Positions 53,204 through 62,464 are shown, counted from the stretch's first letter. The stretch is 64,000 nt of DNA from Dongia_A sp039808885 (GCA_039808885.1 JBDHTX010000001.1:229231-293230), one strand, 5' to 3'. Notes: generated from the sequence alone by a model not told the origin. Made by a program: numbers and translations.

Positions 53204-54204
53204 TTTATCGTCTCCCCCAGCGAAACCTTGAAGAGACGCAACATCAGCATGACCAGCGCGATACAGGCGGCGAGCAGGATGAAGGCATAGGCCGAGCCGC
53301 GCGCCCAGTTGAAGTTCTGGAAGAAGAAATTGTAGATCACCGAGGTGAACCACAGGGTGCGCGGGCCGCCGAGGAATTGCGGCGCCGCCAGCGAGCCGGC
53401 GGACAGCATGAACACCATGGTGCAGCCCGAGGCGATGCCGGGCTTGGCGTAGGGGATGACCACGTCCTTGTGGATGCGCCACCAGGGCGCGCCGAGGTCG
53501 CGCGCCGCCTCGATCTGGTTCTTGTCCAGGCTCTCGATCGCGTTGTAGAGCGGGAAGATCATCACCAGCAGATAGGCGTAGGAGAGGCCCACATAGAGGC
53601 CGACATTGTTGCCGAGGAAGTCGAACGGCGCGTCGATCAGCCCGGCGGCAAGCAGCACCTGGTTGATCAACCCCTTGGTGGCGAGCAGCAGGCGCAGCGA
53701 GAAGGCGCGCAGGATCTCGTTCACCCAATAGGGCACGATGAGGCCGAGCATGATCAGGCGCACCTTCTGCGGCGTGCCCGACTGCGCCATGTAGAAGGCG
53801 AGCGGATAGCAGATGGCGAAGTTGAGCGCCGTTACCGCGATCGAGGCCAGGATCGAGAAGACGAAGGCGCCGATATGGATGGTGTTCAGCCCCTCGCCGC
53901 CGCGCGCGACGAAGAAGGATTCGTATTGCGCCAGGGTGAGAACGTCCAACGGGCCGCCGCGCTCGACCGGGCGCAGGGTCGGATGGAAACTCTCCACCAC
54001 CATGTAGAGATAGGGCAGCGTCACCAGGAACAGGGTCCACAGCGCCACCAGCACGATGAAGACGATGCCGAGCGTCAGGCCGTTGCGCTCGAAATAGCCC
54101 TTATGCGTCGGGTCGTGCTTGAGCTTCGCCTCCCGCCGCGCCATCCACCAGAAGATGGCGATGACGACGAAGGGAACGAAAAGGACGACGAGGCGGCTAC
54201 TCAC
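53200..54204 (-). CDS. Polyamine-type ABC transporter permease (PotB/PotH-like)
   Basis: A protein of 334 residues with seven or so membrane helices; the extra N-terminal helix and a charged loop (MARREAKLKHDPTHKGYFERNG as landmark, partly) precede the conserved core. The EAA loop is IEAARDLGAPWWRIHKDVVIP. The start is GTG at 54204, overlapping the ATPase stop by 8 bases (GTGAGTAG). Coupled at both ends to its partners. Confidence 0.9.
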   Translation of the reverse strand: MSSRLVVLFVPFVVIAIFWWMARREAKLKHDPTHKGYFERNGLTLGIVFIVLVALWTLFLVTLPYLYMVVESFHPTLRPVERGGPLDVLTLAQYESFFVARGGEGLNTIHIGAFVFSILASIAVTALNFAICYPLAFYMAQSGTPQKVRLIMLGLIVPYWVNEILRAFSLRLLLATKGLINQVLLAAGLIDAPFDFLGNNVGLYVGLSYAYLLVMIFPLYNAIESLDKNQIEAARDLGAPWWRIHKDVVIPYAKPGIASGCTMVFMLSAGSLAAPQFLGGPRTLWFTSVIYNFFFQNFNWARGSAYAFILLAACIALVMLMLRLFKVSLGETIK

Positions 54205-55282
54205 GGGCCATCTTCCCCTCTGGCAGCACCAGGCCGAGCTGGGCGTCATAGGAGATGGTCGCCGTCTCGCCCTGCTCCGGGATGGCGACGCCGGCGTGGC
54301 GGCCCACCGTTACGGTGATATCCTTCTTGGTCGGGCCTTCGAGGAAGACGTGGGTCATGTTGCCTTCGAAGGCGACGCTCTTGACCGTCGAGGTGAAGGT
54401 GGTGTCGGCCCCGCCCGGCTGCAGCTTCGCCGATTCCGGCCGCACGAACAGGATCGCCTTGTCGCCGGCCTTCAGGCCCCTGATGTTGCGCCCGCGCAGG
54501 TGGCCGAGCTCTGTCTCCACCACCGCGAAGGATGAATCCGCGGCGACCACCTGCCCGACGAAGGGGTTGTTCTCGCCCACGAAGGAGGCGACGAAGGCGG
54601 TGGCCGGCTCGTCATAGATGGTCTTGCCGTCGGCCACCTGCTGGATGACGCCGTCGCTCATCACCGCGATGCGATCCGACATGGTCAGCGCCTCGCCCTG
54701 GTCGTGGGTGATGTAGATGAAGGTGATGCCGACCATGCGCTGGATGGTGCGCAACTCGGTGCGCATGTGCTGGCGCAGCTTCAGATCGAGCGCCGAGAGC
54801 GGCTCGTCCAGCAGCAGCACGTTGGGCTGCACGCAGAGCGCACGGGCGATCGCCACGCGCTGCTTCTGGCCGCCCGACAGCTCGCTCACCAGCTTCTTGC
54901 CCTGGCCCGGCAGGGCAATCAGCTGCAACAGCTCGTCGGCCTTCTTCTGCCGGGTCGCCTTGTCGATGCCCTGCACGCGCAGGCCATAGGTGATGTTCTC
55001 CGCCACGCTCATCAGCGGGAACAGCGCCAGGTTCTGGAAGATCAGTGCGGTCGGCCGCTTGTTGGGGCCGATCCCGGCCATGTTCTGGCCGCCGATGCGC
55101 ACCGTCCCCTCGGAAGGCTCCAGAAAGCCGGAGACCGTGCGCAAGATGGTGGTCTTGCCGCAGCCTGACGGCCCTAGAAAGGAGAAGAATTCACCGCCCC
55201 GGATATCCAATGTCGCGTTGTCGACAGCGGTAAAATCCCCGAATCGGACCGTTACGTGGTCGAGTTCGACGCCCGCGCTCAT
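54197..55282 (-). CDS. Polyamine-type ABC transporter ATP-binding protein (PotA/PotG-like)
   Basis: A protein of 361 residues. The N-terminal ATPase has Walker A GPSGCGKTT, Q-loop FQNLALFP, signature LSGGQKQRVAIARAL, Walker B LLLDEPLSALD and H-loop THD. The C-terminal TOBE domain (about 270-361) fits the spermidine/putrescine group. Start at ATG 55282. A strong hairpin lies between it and the binding-protein gene upstream, probably lowering its expression relative to the binding protein. Confidence 0.92.
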   Translation of the reverse strand: MSAGVELDHVTVRFGDFTAVDNATLDIRGGEFFSFLGPSGCGKTTILRTVSGFLEPSEGTVRIGGQNMAGIGPNKRPTALIFQNLALFPLMSVAENITYGLRVQGIDKATRQKKADELLQLIALPGQGKKLVSELSGGQKQRVAIARALCVQPNVLLLDEPLSALDLKLRQHMRTELRTIQRMVGITFIYITHDQGEALTMSDRIAVMSDGVIQQVADGKTIYDEPATAFVASFVGENNPFVGQVVAADSSFAVVETELGHLRGRNIRGLKAGDKAILFVRPESAKLQPGGADTTFTSTVKSVAFEGNMTHVFLEGPTKKDITVTVGRHAGVAIPEQGETATISYDAQLGLVLPEGKMARE

Positions 55283-55378
55283 CTGCCTGCCCTGTGGAAT
55301 TTTCTTGTTGCATCCCGTTGCAGCGAGTTTCCACGCTGGAGCGCGTGAGATCAAGCGGGATGAAATGCCCCAGAAACA

Positions 55379-55406
55379 CGTCAGCCCCGGCGAACCGGGG
55401 CTGACG
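55379..55406 (-). terminator. Hairpin between binding-protein and ATPase genes (attenuator-like)
   Basis: A perfect 12-bp stem, CGTCAGCCCCGG / CCGGGGCTGACG, with a four-base loop, 22 bases past the binding-protein stop. It lacks a proper T-run (TGTTTCTGG follows on the minus strand), so it more likely stabilises the upstream mRNA or partly attenuates transcription into the transporter genes than ends it. Confidence 0.55.
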
Positions 55407-55428
55407 GCATTCCCTGACCGGTTTCCGC

Positions 55429-56604
55429 TTAGGCGGCGGTGAACTGGTCGACGTACTGGCTGCGGATCTCGGCGTACCAGCCCGGCTCGGCCGGCCACGG
55501 CCACACGTGATCCAGCGCATCGCCCGGATAGGCCTCCTGGAAGTTCTTCTTGAAGGCTTCCGAGGTCAGCGCATCGGCGCCGGTCACCACCGGGTTGTAG
55601 TTCGACCCGTCGGAAACCTGGGCCGACACTTCCGGCGTGTGCAGGTAGTTCACGAACTCATAGGCCTGGTCCGTGTTCTTGGCCGCCTTCATCAGCGACA
55701 GGCCGTCGAGCCACACGATGGCGCCTTCGACCGGGGCCTGGTAGCTGACCGGCTTGCCTTCCTTCTTCAGCGACAGCGGCGGGCCGTCCCAGGTCTGGCC
55801 GATCCACACGTCGTTCTCCATCAGGCCCGACTTGGTGTTGTCGGCCGAATCCCAGAACTGCTTCACCCAGGACTTGTGCTCGATGGCGAAGGCGAGGATC
55901 GGATCCCACAGCTTCTTGAAGGAGTCCTCGTCCTTGTAGCCGTCGACCATACGGTTCGAGGGCTGCTTGCCGGTGTAGTCCCACCACAGGCCGATGCCGA
56001 GCAGGAAGGAATGGCCGCGGCCCTGGGTGTGGCCCTTCACGTCGTCGTCCCACAGCGAGCCGAAGCTGAGCTTCGTCAGGTCGCCCTTGTAGAGATCGGT
56101 GCGGAAGGACAGCGCCTCGGAGCCCCAGCAATGCGGCAGGTGATAGAGGCCGTCATCCCAGGTCCACAGGCCCTTGGAGTTGCCGATCATCGAGGGCACC
56201 AGCGCCGACATATTCTTCAGCTTGTTGGTGTCCCACGGCGCCAGGACCTGGAGGTCCTTGTATTGCGGCGCGCGGTTGCAGGTCGGCTGGCAGATGTCGA
56301 AGCCTTCGCCGCCGGTCGCCTGCAGCTTGTTGATCTGCTCTTCGTTCTGCGAGAACGGGGTCTGGTTGACCTTGATGCCCGTGGCCTTCTCGAAGTTCGG
56401 GATCACCGGATCCGGGAACTCGTCCGACCACATCAGCAGGTTGAGCTCGCCCGAGGACGAGAACGCATCCTTCACGTACATCGGTCCGACCGCGGCGACC
56501 GTGCCGGCCGCAGCCGCGCCCTTCAGCATCGTGCGGCGGCTGAAATTGCGGGCGGTGAGCAGCAGATCCCGCGTCCGCAACTGGTCCTTCGTCAGTTTCG
56601 TCAT
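55429..56604 (-). CDS. Polyamine-type ABC transporter substrate-binding protein with Tat signal
   Basis: A protein of 391 residues of the PotD/PotF family. The twin-arginine signal NFSRRTMLKGAAAAGTVAAVG (S-R-R-T-M-L-K core) near the N-terminus implies export in folded form. The mature protein has LNLLMWSDEFPDPVIPNFEKATG and GEGFDICQPTCNRAPQYKDL with two Cys. The start at ATG 56604 has GGGAGG upstream; the frame is open to 56721. The first gene of the importer operon, which continues into the aminotransferase gene. Ligand probably a polyamine, or another amine or amino acid. Confidence 0.9.
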   Translation of the reverse strand: MTKLTKDQLRTRDLLLTARNFSRRTMLKGAAAAGTVAAVGPMYVKDAFSSSGELNLLMWSDEFPDPVIPNFEKATGIKVNQTPFSQNEEQINKLQATGGEGFDICQPTCNRAPQYKDLQVLAPWDTNKLKNMSALVPSMIGNSKGLWTWDDGLYHLPHCWGSEALSFRTDLYKGDLTKLSFGSLWDDDVKGHTQGRGHSFLLGIGLWWDYTGKQPSNRMVDGYKDEDSFKKLWDPILAFAIEHKSWVKQFWDSADNTKSGLMENDVWIGQTWDGPPLSLKKEGKPVSYQAPVEGAIVWLDGLSLMKAAKNTDQAYEFVNYLHTPEVSAQVSDGSNYNPVVTGADALTSEAFKKNFQEAYPGDALDHVWPWPAEPGWYAEIRSQYVDQFTAA

Positions 56605-56908
56605 CGAATACCTCCCTCGACGATTTGGCCCGGCGGCCGAAGGGCCGTCCGGCGTTTCGGAAGTCGGCGCTGAGACATCGTGCGAGGCTGAAACGAAGTC
56701 AGGTCCCCACCCGATCTGCAACGCTCTGGCGCCGCTCCCCGAACTTTCATGCCACGTTTGAGCGTAAATGAACTGCCAGGGACCGGCAACTTAGTTCACG
56801 AATGTTTCACATAGGTGTTATAGTGAGTTTTCCTTATGCTAGCGGCCTTCTGGGCAGGCCCCGCGGCGCTGGCGACCGCAAGAAATAGGGCCAGAGCCGG
56901 AGAAACCT
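56605..56908. promoter_or_regulatory. Divergent control region between transporter operon and MocR gene
   Basis: 304 bases without a gene. It includes a direct repeat, GTTCAC (56794-56799) and GTTTCAC (56804-56810), about one helical turn apart, and an inverted relative, ATGAAC, at 56768-56773. TATAGT at 56819-56824 could be the -10 of the MocR gene. MocR proteins commonly bind direct repeats in the gap between their own gene and the target, so this is the likely binding area. The rest shows nothing I can assign. Confidence 0.5.
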
Positions 56909-58432
56909 TTGGGCCACCCCTCGCGCACGTTTCTGTTCCATCTGGAGCCGGACAAGACCACCACCTTGCAGGCGCAGCTGCGCCGCATGCTGGTCTCGGC
57001 GATCCTGGACGGGCAGATCCCGCCGGGCTCGCCCCTGCCGTCCTGCCGGTCGCTGGCGCAGACGCTGAAAATCGCCAGGAATACGGTCGTGCTGGCCTAT
57101 CAGGACCTGGTCGAGGAAGGCTTCCTCATTTCGCGTCAGCGCAGCGGCTTCTTCGCCAATCCGGAGATCCTGACCGGCCGGGTCAGGCCGGGCGAGACCG
57201 GCGCCCCCGGCACGCCCCAGGCGGCCGAGGGCGCGCGCGGCGCAGGCGCGAAAACCGCCCCGGATTGGCCACAGCGCTTCCGCCTGCACCCCTCGCGGCA
57301 AAGGAATATTGTCAAGCCGGCCAACTGGCAGGACTACCCCTATCCGTTCATCTACGGCCAGGTCGACCAGGGGTTGTTTCCGCTGGCCGCCTGGCGGGAA
57401 TGCTCGCGCCAAGCCCTGAGCGTGACCGCCGTGCGCGACTGGTCCAAGGACCGCTTCGCCGACGATGACCCGGCTCTGGTCGAGCAGCTGCGCACCCGGG
57501 TCCTGCCGCGCCGCGGCATCCGGGTTGGCGCCGACGAGATCCTGGTCACCATCGGCGCGCAGAACGCGCTCTACCTGCTGGCCGCCCTGCTGTTCGACCG
57601 GGAGACGGTCTTCGGCATCGAGAATCCCGGCTACACCGACGCCCGCAACATCGCTTCGCTCCATGCCGGGCGCGTCGTGGGCATCGGCGTCGACGACCAG
57701 GGCATGACGCTCTCCGCCGAACTCGATTCCTGCGATTACGTTTATGCGACGCCGAGCCACCAGTTCCCGACCACGGTGACCATGTCACTGGAGCGGCGTC
57801 ACGCCTTGCTGGAGCGCGCCGCGGCCTCCGATTTCATCGTCATCGAAGACGACTATGAAAGCGAGCTGGCGCACCAGGGCTCGCCGCAGCCGGCGCTGAA
57901 ATCGCTCGATCGCAACGGCCGGGTGATCTTCATCTCGTCGCTGTCGAAGACCCTGGCGCCGGGATTGCGCATGGGCTTCATGGTAGGACCGCCGGCGCTG
58001 ATCAAGGAGGCGCGGGCTCTGCGCCGCCTGATGATCCGCCACCCGGCCGCCAACAACCAGCGCACCATCGCCATGTTCCTGGCCGACGGCCACCATGACG
58101 CGCTGCTGCGCCGGTTGTGCAACGTCTATCGCGAGCGCCTGGCGGCGGCGGTCACCGCGCTGGTCAAGCACCTGCCGGAATTCTCGGTCAACCTGACGGC
58201 CGGCGGCACGGCGCTGTGGATCCGCGGGCCGAAGCAGATCGACATGGGCGCCGTCGGCGCCGCGGCGCTGAAGCGCGGCGTGGTCATCGAGCCGGGCGCC
58301 GTGCATTTCATGGACCAGCCCGGACCGGCGAACTTCTTCCGTCTGGGCGTCTCGTCCATTCCCACCGAGAAGATCGAGGCCGGCATCAAGCTGCTGGCCG
58401 AGACGGTGCGCGAGCAGCAGAAGCGCGCCTAG
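56909..58432 (+). CDS. MocR-family (GntR-HTH plus aminotransferase domain) regulator
   Basis: A protein of 507 residues. Residues about 10-85 are a GntR winged helix (LRRMLVSAILDGQIPPGSPLPSCRSLAQTL, RNTVVLAYQDLVEEGFL). After a linker, residues about 135-500 form a type I aminotransferase domain with PLP lysine in ISSLSKTLAPGLRMGF. Such proteins use PLP as a sensor of amines or amino acids. The start is TTG at 56909 with GGAG 8 bases upstream. It is divergent from the importer and aminotransferase operon, as GabR, TauR and similar regulators are from their targets. Confidence 0.9.
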   Translation: MGHPSRTFLFHLEPDKTTTLQAQLRRMLVSAILDGQIPPGSPLPSCRSLAQTLKIARNTVVLAYQDLVEEGFLISRQRSGFFANPEILTGRVRPGETGAPGTPQAAEGARGAGAKTAPDWPQRFRLHPSRQRNIVKPANWQDYPYPFIYGQVDQGLFPLAAWRECSRQALSVTAVRDWSKDRFADDDPALVEQLRTRVLPRRGIRVGADEILVTIGAQNALYLLAALLFDRETVFGIENPGYTDARNIASLHAGRVVGIGVDDQGMTLSAELDSCDYVYATPSHQFPTTVTMSLERRHALLERAAASDFIVIEDDYESELAHQGSPQPALKSLDRNGRVIFISSLSKTLAPGLRMGFMVGPPALIKEARALRRLMIRHPAANNQRTIAMFLADGHHDALLRRLCNVYRERLAAAVTALVKHLPEFSVNLTAGGTALWIRGPKQIDMGAVGAAALKRGVVIEPGAVHFMDQPGPANFFRLGVSSIPTEKIEAGIKLLAETVREQQKRA

Positions 58433-58607
58433 GGGGCCTGTTGCCGGGGTGGCGCGGGGCTGGCCCAATTGCGCCGGTGCGGCTGGACCTATGCGACCGG
58501 CACCAAGCCGCCTACACAATCGCCTGTTGCCACGAATTGCGGCATGATCTGCGCGGCGCTTCGGCCCAACCGACCCCGTCCAGGGCTTTCTCGACAATCC
58601 TCATCGC

Positions 58608-59783
58608 ATGACCCAGCGCATCCTCGTCCTCAATGCCGGCTCCTCCAGCGTCAAGTTCGCGACCTTCGCGGTACGCAACGACGCCGACCCGGCGCTGGAA
58701 CTGAAGGGTCAGGTGTCCGGCATCGGGCAGGGCACGACGAAGCTCAGCGCCGCCGATGCCTCGGGCAAGAAGCTCGATTGGGGACGCCCCACCTCGCTCG
58801 CCACCCATGAAGACGCGCTCGGCCTGCTGATCGACCGGCTCGAGATCGCGGCACGAAGGCAGGATTGGATCGGCGCCGGCCATCGCGTCGTTCATGGCGG
58901 CACCGGCTTCTCCGCGCCGGTCAGGATCGATGACGGCGCGGTCGAGACGCTCGCGGCGCTGATTCCGCTGGCGCCGCTGCACCAGCCGCACAACGTCTCG
59001 CCGATCCGCGCCTTGCGTCGGCTGCTCCCCAAATTGCCCCAGGTCGCCTGCTTCGACACCGCCTTCCACACCACGCAGCCGGATCTGGCGCAGCGTTTCC
59101 CGTTGCCGGAGGAATACTGGTCGCAGGGATTGCGGCGCTATGGCTTCCATGGGCTTTCCTACGAGGCGATCCTGCATGCGCTGCCGCGCGTGGCGGGCGG
59201 CATCCCGCCACGCCTCGTCGTCGCACATCTCGGCAACGGTGCCAGCATGGCGGCGATCCGCGACGGCAGATGCGTCGCCTCGACCATGGGCTTCTCCACT
59301 CTGGATGGCCTGATGATGGGCACCCGGCCGGGCGTCATCGATCCGGGCCTGCTGCTGCACCTGCTGCACGGCGGCATGAGCCTGGAGCGGCTGGAGAAGC
59401 TGCTCTATCACGAAAGCGGGCTGCAGGGCGTCTCCGGCCTGACCTCCGACATGAAGACGCTGCTGGACAGCGCCGACGACCGGGCGAAGCTGGCGGTGGC
59501 GATGTACTGCTATCGCGCGGCGCGCGAGCTGGGCTCGCTGGCGGCGGCCCTGGGCGGCGTCGATGCCTTGGTCTTCACCGGCGGCGTGGGCGAGAACGCG
59601 GCGCCGGTGCGCGCCGCGATCTGCGACAGCGCCGCCTGGCTGGGGCTCGATTTCGACGCGGCGGCCAATTCCAGGGGCGGACCGCTGATCTCCAAGGCCG
59701 GATCGCGCCTCGCCGCCTGGATCGTCTTCACCGACGAGGAACTGACCATCGCGCGCCACACGCGGCGCGTGCTTGCCGGCTAG
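58608..59783 (+). CDS. ackA: Acetate/propionate kinase
   Basis: A protein of 391 residues of the acetokinase family. Motifs: LVLNAGSSSVKFA, GHRVVHGG, YGFHGLSYEAI, VVAHLGNGASMAA and VFTGGVGENAAPVR. It interconverts acetyl phosphate and ADP with acetate and ATP. No phosphotransacetylase is in the window. No clear ribosome-binding site precedes ATG 58608. The 175-base gap after the MocR gene shows nothing assignable. Its stop overlaps that of the converging exporter gene through CTAG. Confidence 0.93.
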   Translation: MTQRILVLNAGSSSVKFATFAVRNDADPALELKGQVSGIGQGTTKLSAADASGKKLDWGRPTSLATHEDALGLLIDRLEIAARRQDWIGAGHRVVHGGTGFSAPVRIDDGAVETLAALIPLAPLHQPHNVSPIRALRRLLPKLPQVACFDTAFHTTQPDLAQRFPLPEEYWSQGLRRYGFHGLSYEAILHALPRVAGGIPPRLVVAHLGNGASMAAIRDGRCVASTMGFSTLDGLMMGTRPGVIDPGLLLHLLHGGMSLERLEKLLYHESGLQGVSGLTSDMKTLLDSADDRAKLAVAMYCYRAARELGSLAAALGGVDALVFTGGVGENAAPVRAAICDSAAWLGLDFDAAANSRGGPLISKAGSRLAAWIVFTDEELTIARHTRRVLAG

Positions 59784-60559
59784 AGGCCGCCTGAGAGGTT
59801 CAGCGCCGCCTTGCCGATGCCGAGCGCGGCCAGCGCGATCAGGATCATCAGCACCCAGCGCCGGAACGCCTCCTGGTTCATGTGGCGGAAGCCATGCGCG
59901 CCGATCCACACGCCGATCAGCAGGGCGGGAATCCAGACCAGGAACTGCACGAAGCTCTGCTGCGTGACGATTCCCTGGGTTGCGAAATAGGCGATGCCCA
60001 GCAGGTCGGTGAACAGGAAGAAGAAGATGACCGAGGCGCGGCCGATGGCGGCCGCCGCCGGGGTCGAGAAATAGAACAGCACCACCGGCGGCCCGCCGAT
60101 GCCGAAGGCGCCATTGAGCACGCCCGAGGCGACGCCCGTGCCGGTGCAGGCCGCCGGTCCCGGCGTGCGGGCCAGGCGGAAGCCGCGCAGCATCATGATG
60201 GCGGTGCCGATGACGAAAACACCGAGCACGATCTGGGTCGGGTCCTGCGGCGCGTGGATCAGCACATAGGCGCCAAGCGGCAGGCCCACGACATAGCCCA
60301 GCATCAGCCAGCGCAGCGACTTCCAGTCGATCTCGCGCCATATCCCGGGGATGAGGTTGAGCGAGGCGGCGATCTCGAGGAGGAAGATCGACGGCACGAT
60401 CTGCGACACGGGCAGGATCAGCGACAGGGCGGTGACGGAGAGCAGCGAGAAGCCGAAGCCCGAGAACCCGCGCACGATCGCCGCCAGGAAGATGGCAGCA
60501 CTGCTCAACGCCAGGAGCAGCGGCTGGTCCCTGAGCGCGGACAACAGGTCGGAAAGCAT
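59780..60559 (-). CDS. TauE/SafE-family sulfite/sulfonate exporter-like membrane protein
   Basis: A protein of 259 residues with about eight membrane helices, starting MLSDLLSALRDQPLLLALSSAAIFLAA. The family marker GAFGIGGPPVVLFYF with paired glycines is present in the second half, and AAIVRGFSGFGFSLL in the first. Some members export sulfite or sulfoacetate made in sulfonate breakdown, which would fit with soeABC nearby; many members have other or unknown substrates. GGGGGAA precedes ATG 60559. Confidence 0.85.
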   Translation of the reverse strand: MLSDLLSALRDQPLLLALSSAAIFLAAIVRGFSGFGFSLLSVTALSLILPVSQIVPSIFLLEIAASLNLIPGIWREIDWKSLRWLMLGYVVGLPLGAYVLIHAPQDPTQIVLGVFVIGTAIMMLRGFRLARTPGPAACTGTGVASGVLNGAFGIGGPPVVLFYFSTPAAAAIGRASVIFFFLFTDLLGIAYFATQGIVTQQSFVQFLVWIPALLIGVWIGAHGFRHMNQEAFRRWVLMILIALAALGIGKAALNLSGGL

Positions 60560-60665
60560 GCGATTCCCCCGGCGGCGTTTCCCCCAGGCGCAATCTATGG
60601 GCGGCGGCGCCGGTTACCAATCGCTTTCCGTGGGGCCAGTTGCACGGCCTTCACCCCACCTCCGC

Positions 60666-60776
60666 TCGTCACCCCGGCCTTGCGCCGGGGTCCATTGCGC
60701 AGCCGCACGAGCCGTCGCGATTTGGCTCCGCCCTTGCGGCGGACGGGTGGATCCCGGGGCAAGCCCGGGATGACGA
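60666..60776. repeat. Intergenic composite palindromic repeat, family 1
   Basis: Left hairpin ACCCCGG-CCTTGCG-CCGGGGT, right hairpin ATCCCGGG-GCAAG-CCCGGGAT; the outer ends TCGTCA and TGACGA are inverted. Same plan as 4631-4733 and 24579-24682. It lies between the minus-strand exporter and the DUF4139 gene. Confidence 0.75.
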
Positions 60777-60804
60777 TCCAGTCTTGCAGAAAGACCGGAA
60801 CAAA

Positions 60805-60832
60805 ACGGCCGGCGAGTCCCCTCGCCGGCCGT
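60805..60832 (-). terminator. Rho-independent terminator of the DUF4139 gene
   Basis: A perfect 12-bp stem (ACGGCCGGCGAG / CTCGCCGGCCGT) with a four-base loop is followed on the minus strand by TTTTGTTCC. It starts 25 bases past the stop at 60858. Confidence 0.85.
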
Positions 60833-60857
60833 CTCGCCTGCACATCTGCGGCTAAGC

Positions 60858-62294
60858 CTAGTACGTGATCCGCACCTTGTAGGTCAGCTTGGCGCTGCCT
60901 TCGGCCGGGACCGGCAGCTGCCATTCGGCGGTGGCGGCATCGTGCTCGCTGTGCTTCACCGATTCCTCGATCATCTTCCAGTCGCCGGGAACGGCTTCGC
61001 GCAAGGTGACGGTGATCGCCTCCTTCTTGGCGTTCTTCACCTCGATCTCGTAGCCGGTCTCGTAGACGTTGTCGGAGATCTTGTCATAGGAGACCTGCTT
61101 GCCGCGCGCGGTCACGTCGAAGGCGCGGCCGAGCATCAAGTCGAGTTCCTCGTTCTTCGGCGTGTGGTCGATGTGATCCTCGCCGACGAAGATGGCGTCG
61201 CCGTCGCTGTCGTTCTTGTAGACGCGCACCACGCCGGCCGGCAGCGGCAGGCCGAGATGCGATTTCTCGTCGTTCTGCAGCTTCATCCGCACCTCGGCGT
61301 TGACGCGGCCGGTCTCGCCCATGCGGGTGAGGTAGGTGCCGGCCACGTTGCCGACATTGGCCAGCAGGTACTGCTTCTCCACCGGAATGGCATCGGCCGA
61401 GAGCAGCGCCACCTGCTTGGTCTGGTTCTCCTTCAGCGTGGTCGGCCGGTCGAGGCTGTAGAGGTGGTATTCGAAGGCCGCCTCCTCCGTCATCTTGCGC
61501 ATCGGCGCAGCTTCGGCGGCCATCCCTCCCAGCGTCGGTGCCGGGACATAGGGCGGCTGCACCTGGTTCACCTCGCCCGCCACCAGCTGCAGCTTGGCAT
61601 CCTTGTAGGCGATGCCGCTCTGGTTGGTGAGGGTGACCCAGCCGTTGAGGTTGACGGTCTTCTCGTCGGGCGACAACTCGGCGACGTAATCCGCCGCCCA
61701 GGACAGGCCGTGCGTCAGGTAGGAGAGGTCGACCGGCACCTCGCCCGCCTTGTCGCTCTGCACCTTCACGACGAGCGTCGGGCGGTCGCGCAAGGTCGCC
61801 GGCACCGCGCTGTAGACCAGGCGGCCGGGCGGCGTCACCTCGATCCGGTCGCCGATCTTCAGCACCACCTGGCCCTCGGCCACCGAGAGTACGGTCGCGT
61901 CCTCGGTCACGTCGGCGCCGGTGTCCGGATTGACACGCACGACGCGGATGGTCTGGCCGACCGACTTCTCCAGCAGCTTCTGCGGCGTCAGCAGGTCGAA
62001 ATCGAAATTCTGCTCGATGATGTCGAGCGCGCTGCCGCGGCCGGTGAGCAGCGCGGTCTCCGGGCGGATGCCGGCGCTGACCTCGATGAAGGCGAGGTCG
62101 TTCTCGCCCTTGGTCAGCGTCACGCTGCGCGAATCGCGGATCAGCGCCAGGTCGTTGTTGTAGATGGTGACGGCAATGGCGCTCTGCTTGTCCGCGCCGA
62201 CCGGCGTCTCGGCGGCGGCGGCGAAATTGACCAGCAGCGCCGCAACGGCAACGCCGGAACAAAGAACGGAGCGGGCAAAAAGAACAGAGCGCAT
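60858..62294 (-). CDS. Secreted DUF4139 domain protein
   Basis: A protein of 478 residues with a signal peptide (ARSVLCSGVAVAALLVNFAAAAE). The DUF4139 region covers most of the mature protein: VTIYNNDLALIRDSRSVTL, then VDLSYLTHGLSWAADYVAEL, LNGWVTLTNQSGIAYKDAKLQLVAG (landmark N-x-S/T-G), and the C-terminal ITVTLREAVPGDWKMI. The family is beta-rich and of unknown function, probably periplasmic. AGGAAG lies before ATG 62294; a terminator follows. It stands alone. Confidence 0.82.
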   Translation of the reverse strand: MRSVLFARSVLCSGVAVAALLVNFAAAAETPVGADKQSAIAVTIYNNDLALIRDSRSVTLTKGENDLAFIEVSAGIRPETALLTGRGSALDIIEQNFDFDLLTPQKLLEKSVGQTIRVVRVNPDTGADVTEDATVLSVAEGQVVLKIGDRIEVTPPGRLVYSAVPATLRDRPTLVVKVQSDKAGEVPVDLSYLTHGLSWAADYVAELSPDEKTVNLNGWVTLTNQSGIAYKDAKLQLVAGEVNQVQPPYVPAPTLGGMAAEAAPMRKMTEEAAFEYHLYSLDRPTTLKENQTKQVALLSADAIPVEKQYLLANVGNVAGTYLTRMGETGRVNAEVRMKLQNDEKSHLGLPLPAGVVRVYKNDSDGDAIFVGEDHIDHTPKNEELDLMLGRAFDVTARGKQVSYDKISDNVYETGYEIEVKNAKKEAITVTLREAVPGDWKMIEESVKHSEHDAATAEWQLPVPAEGSAKLTYKVRITY

Positions 62295-62464
62295 GAATTC
62301 TTCCTATCGCGGTTGAGGCCCGGCGCAGCACGCCAGAACCAGGATCAGAGTCGCCCGAAAATTGCGGCGAGACAATGGCGCCAGTATGACCGCTATCACC
62401 CGGCGCCTCAATTCTTGTTGATCGAACCGGCGCGGCGGTTGCCGCCACAAACCAGATTATCTGT

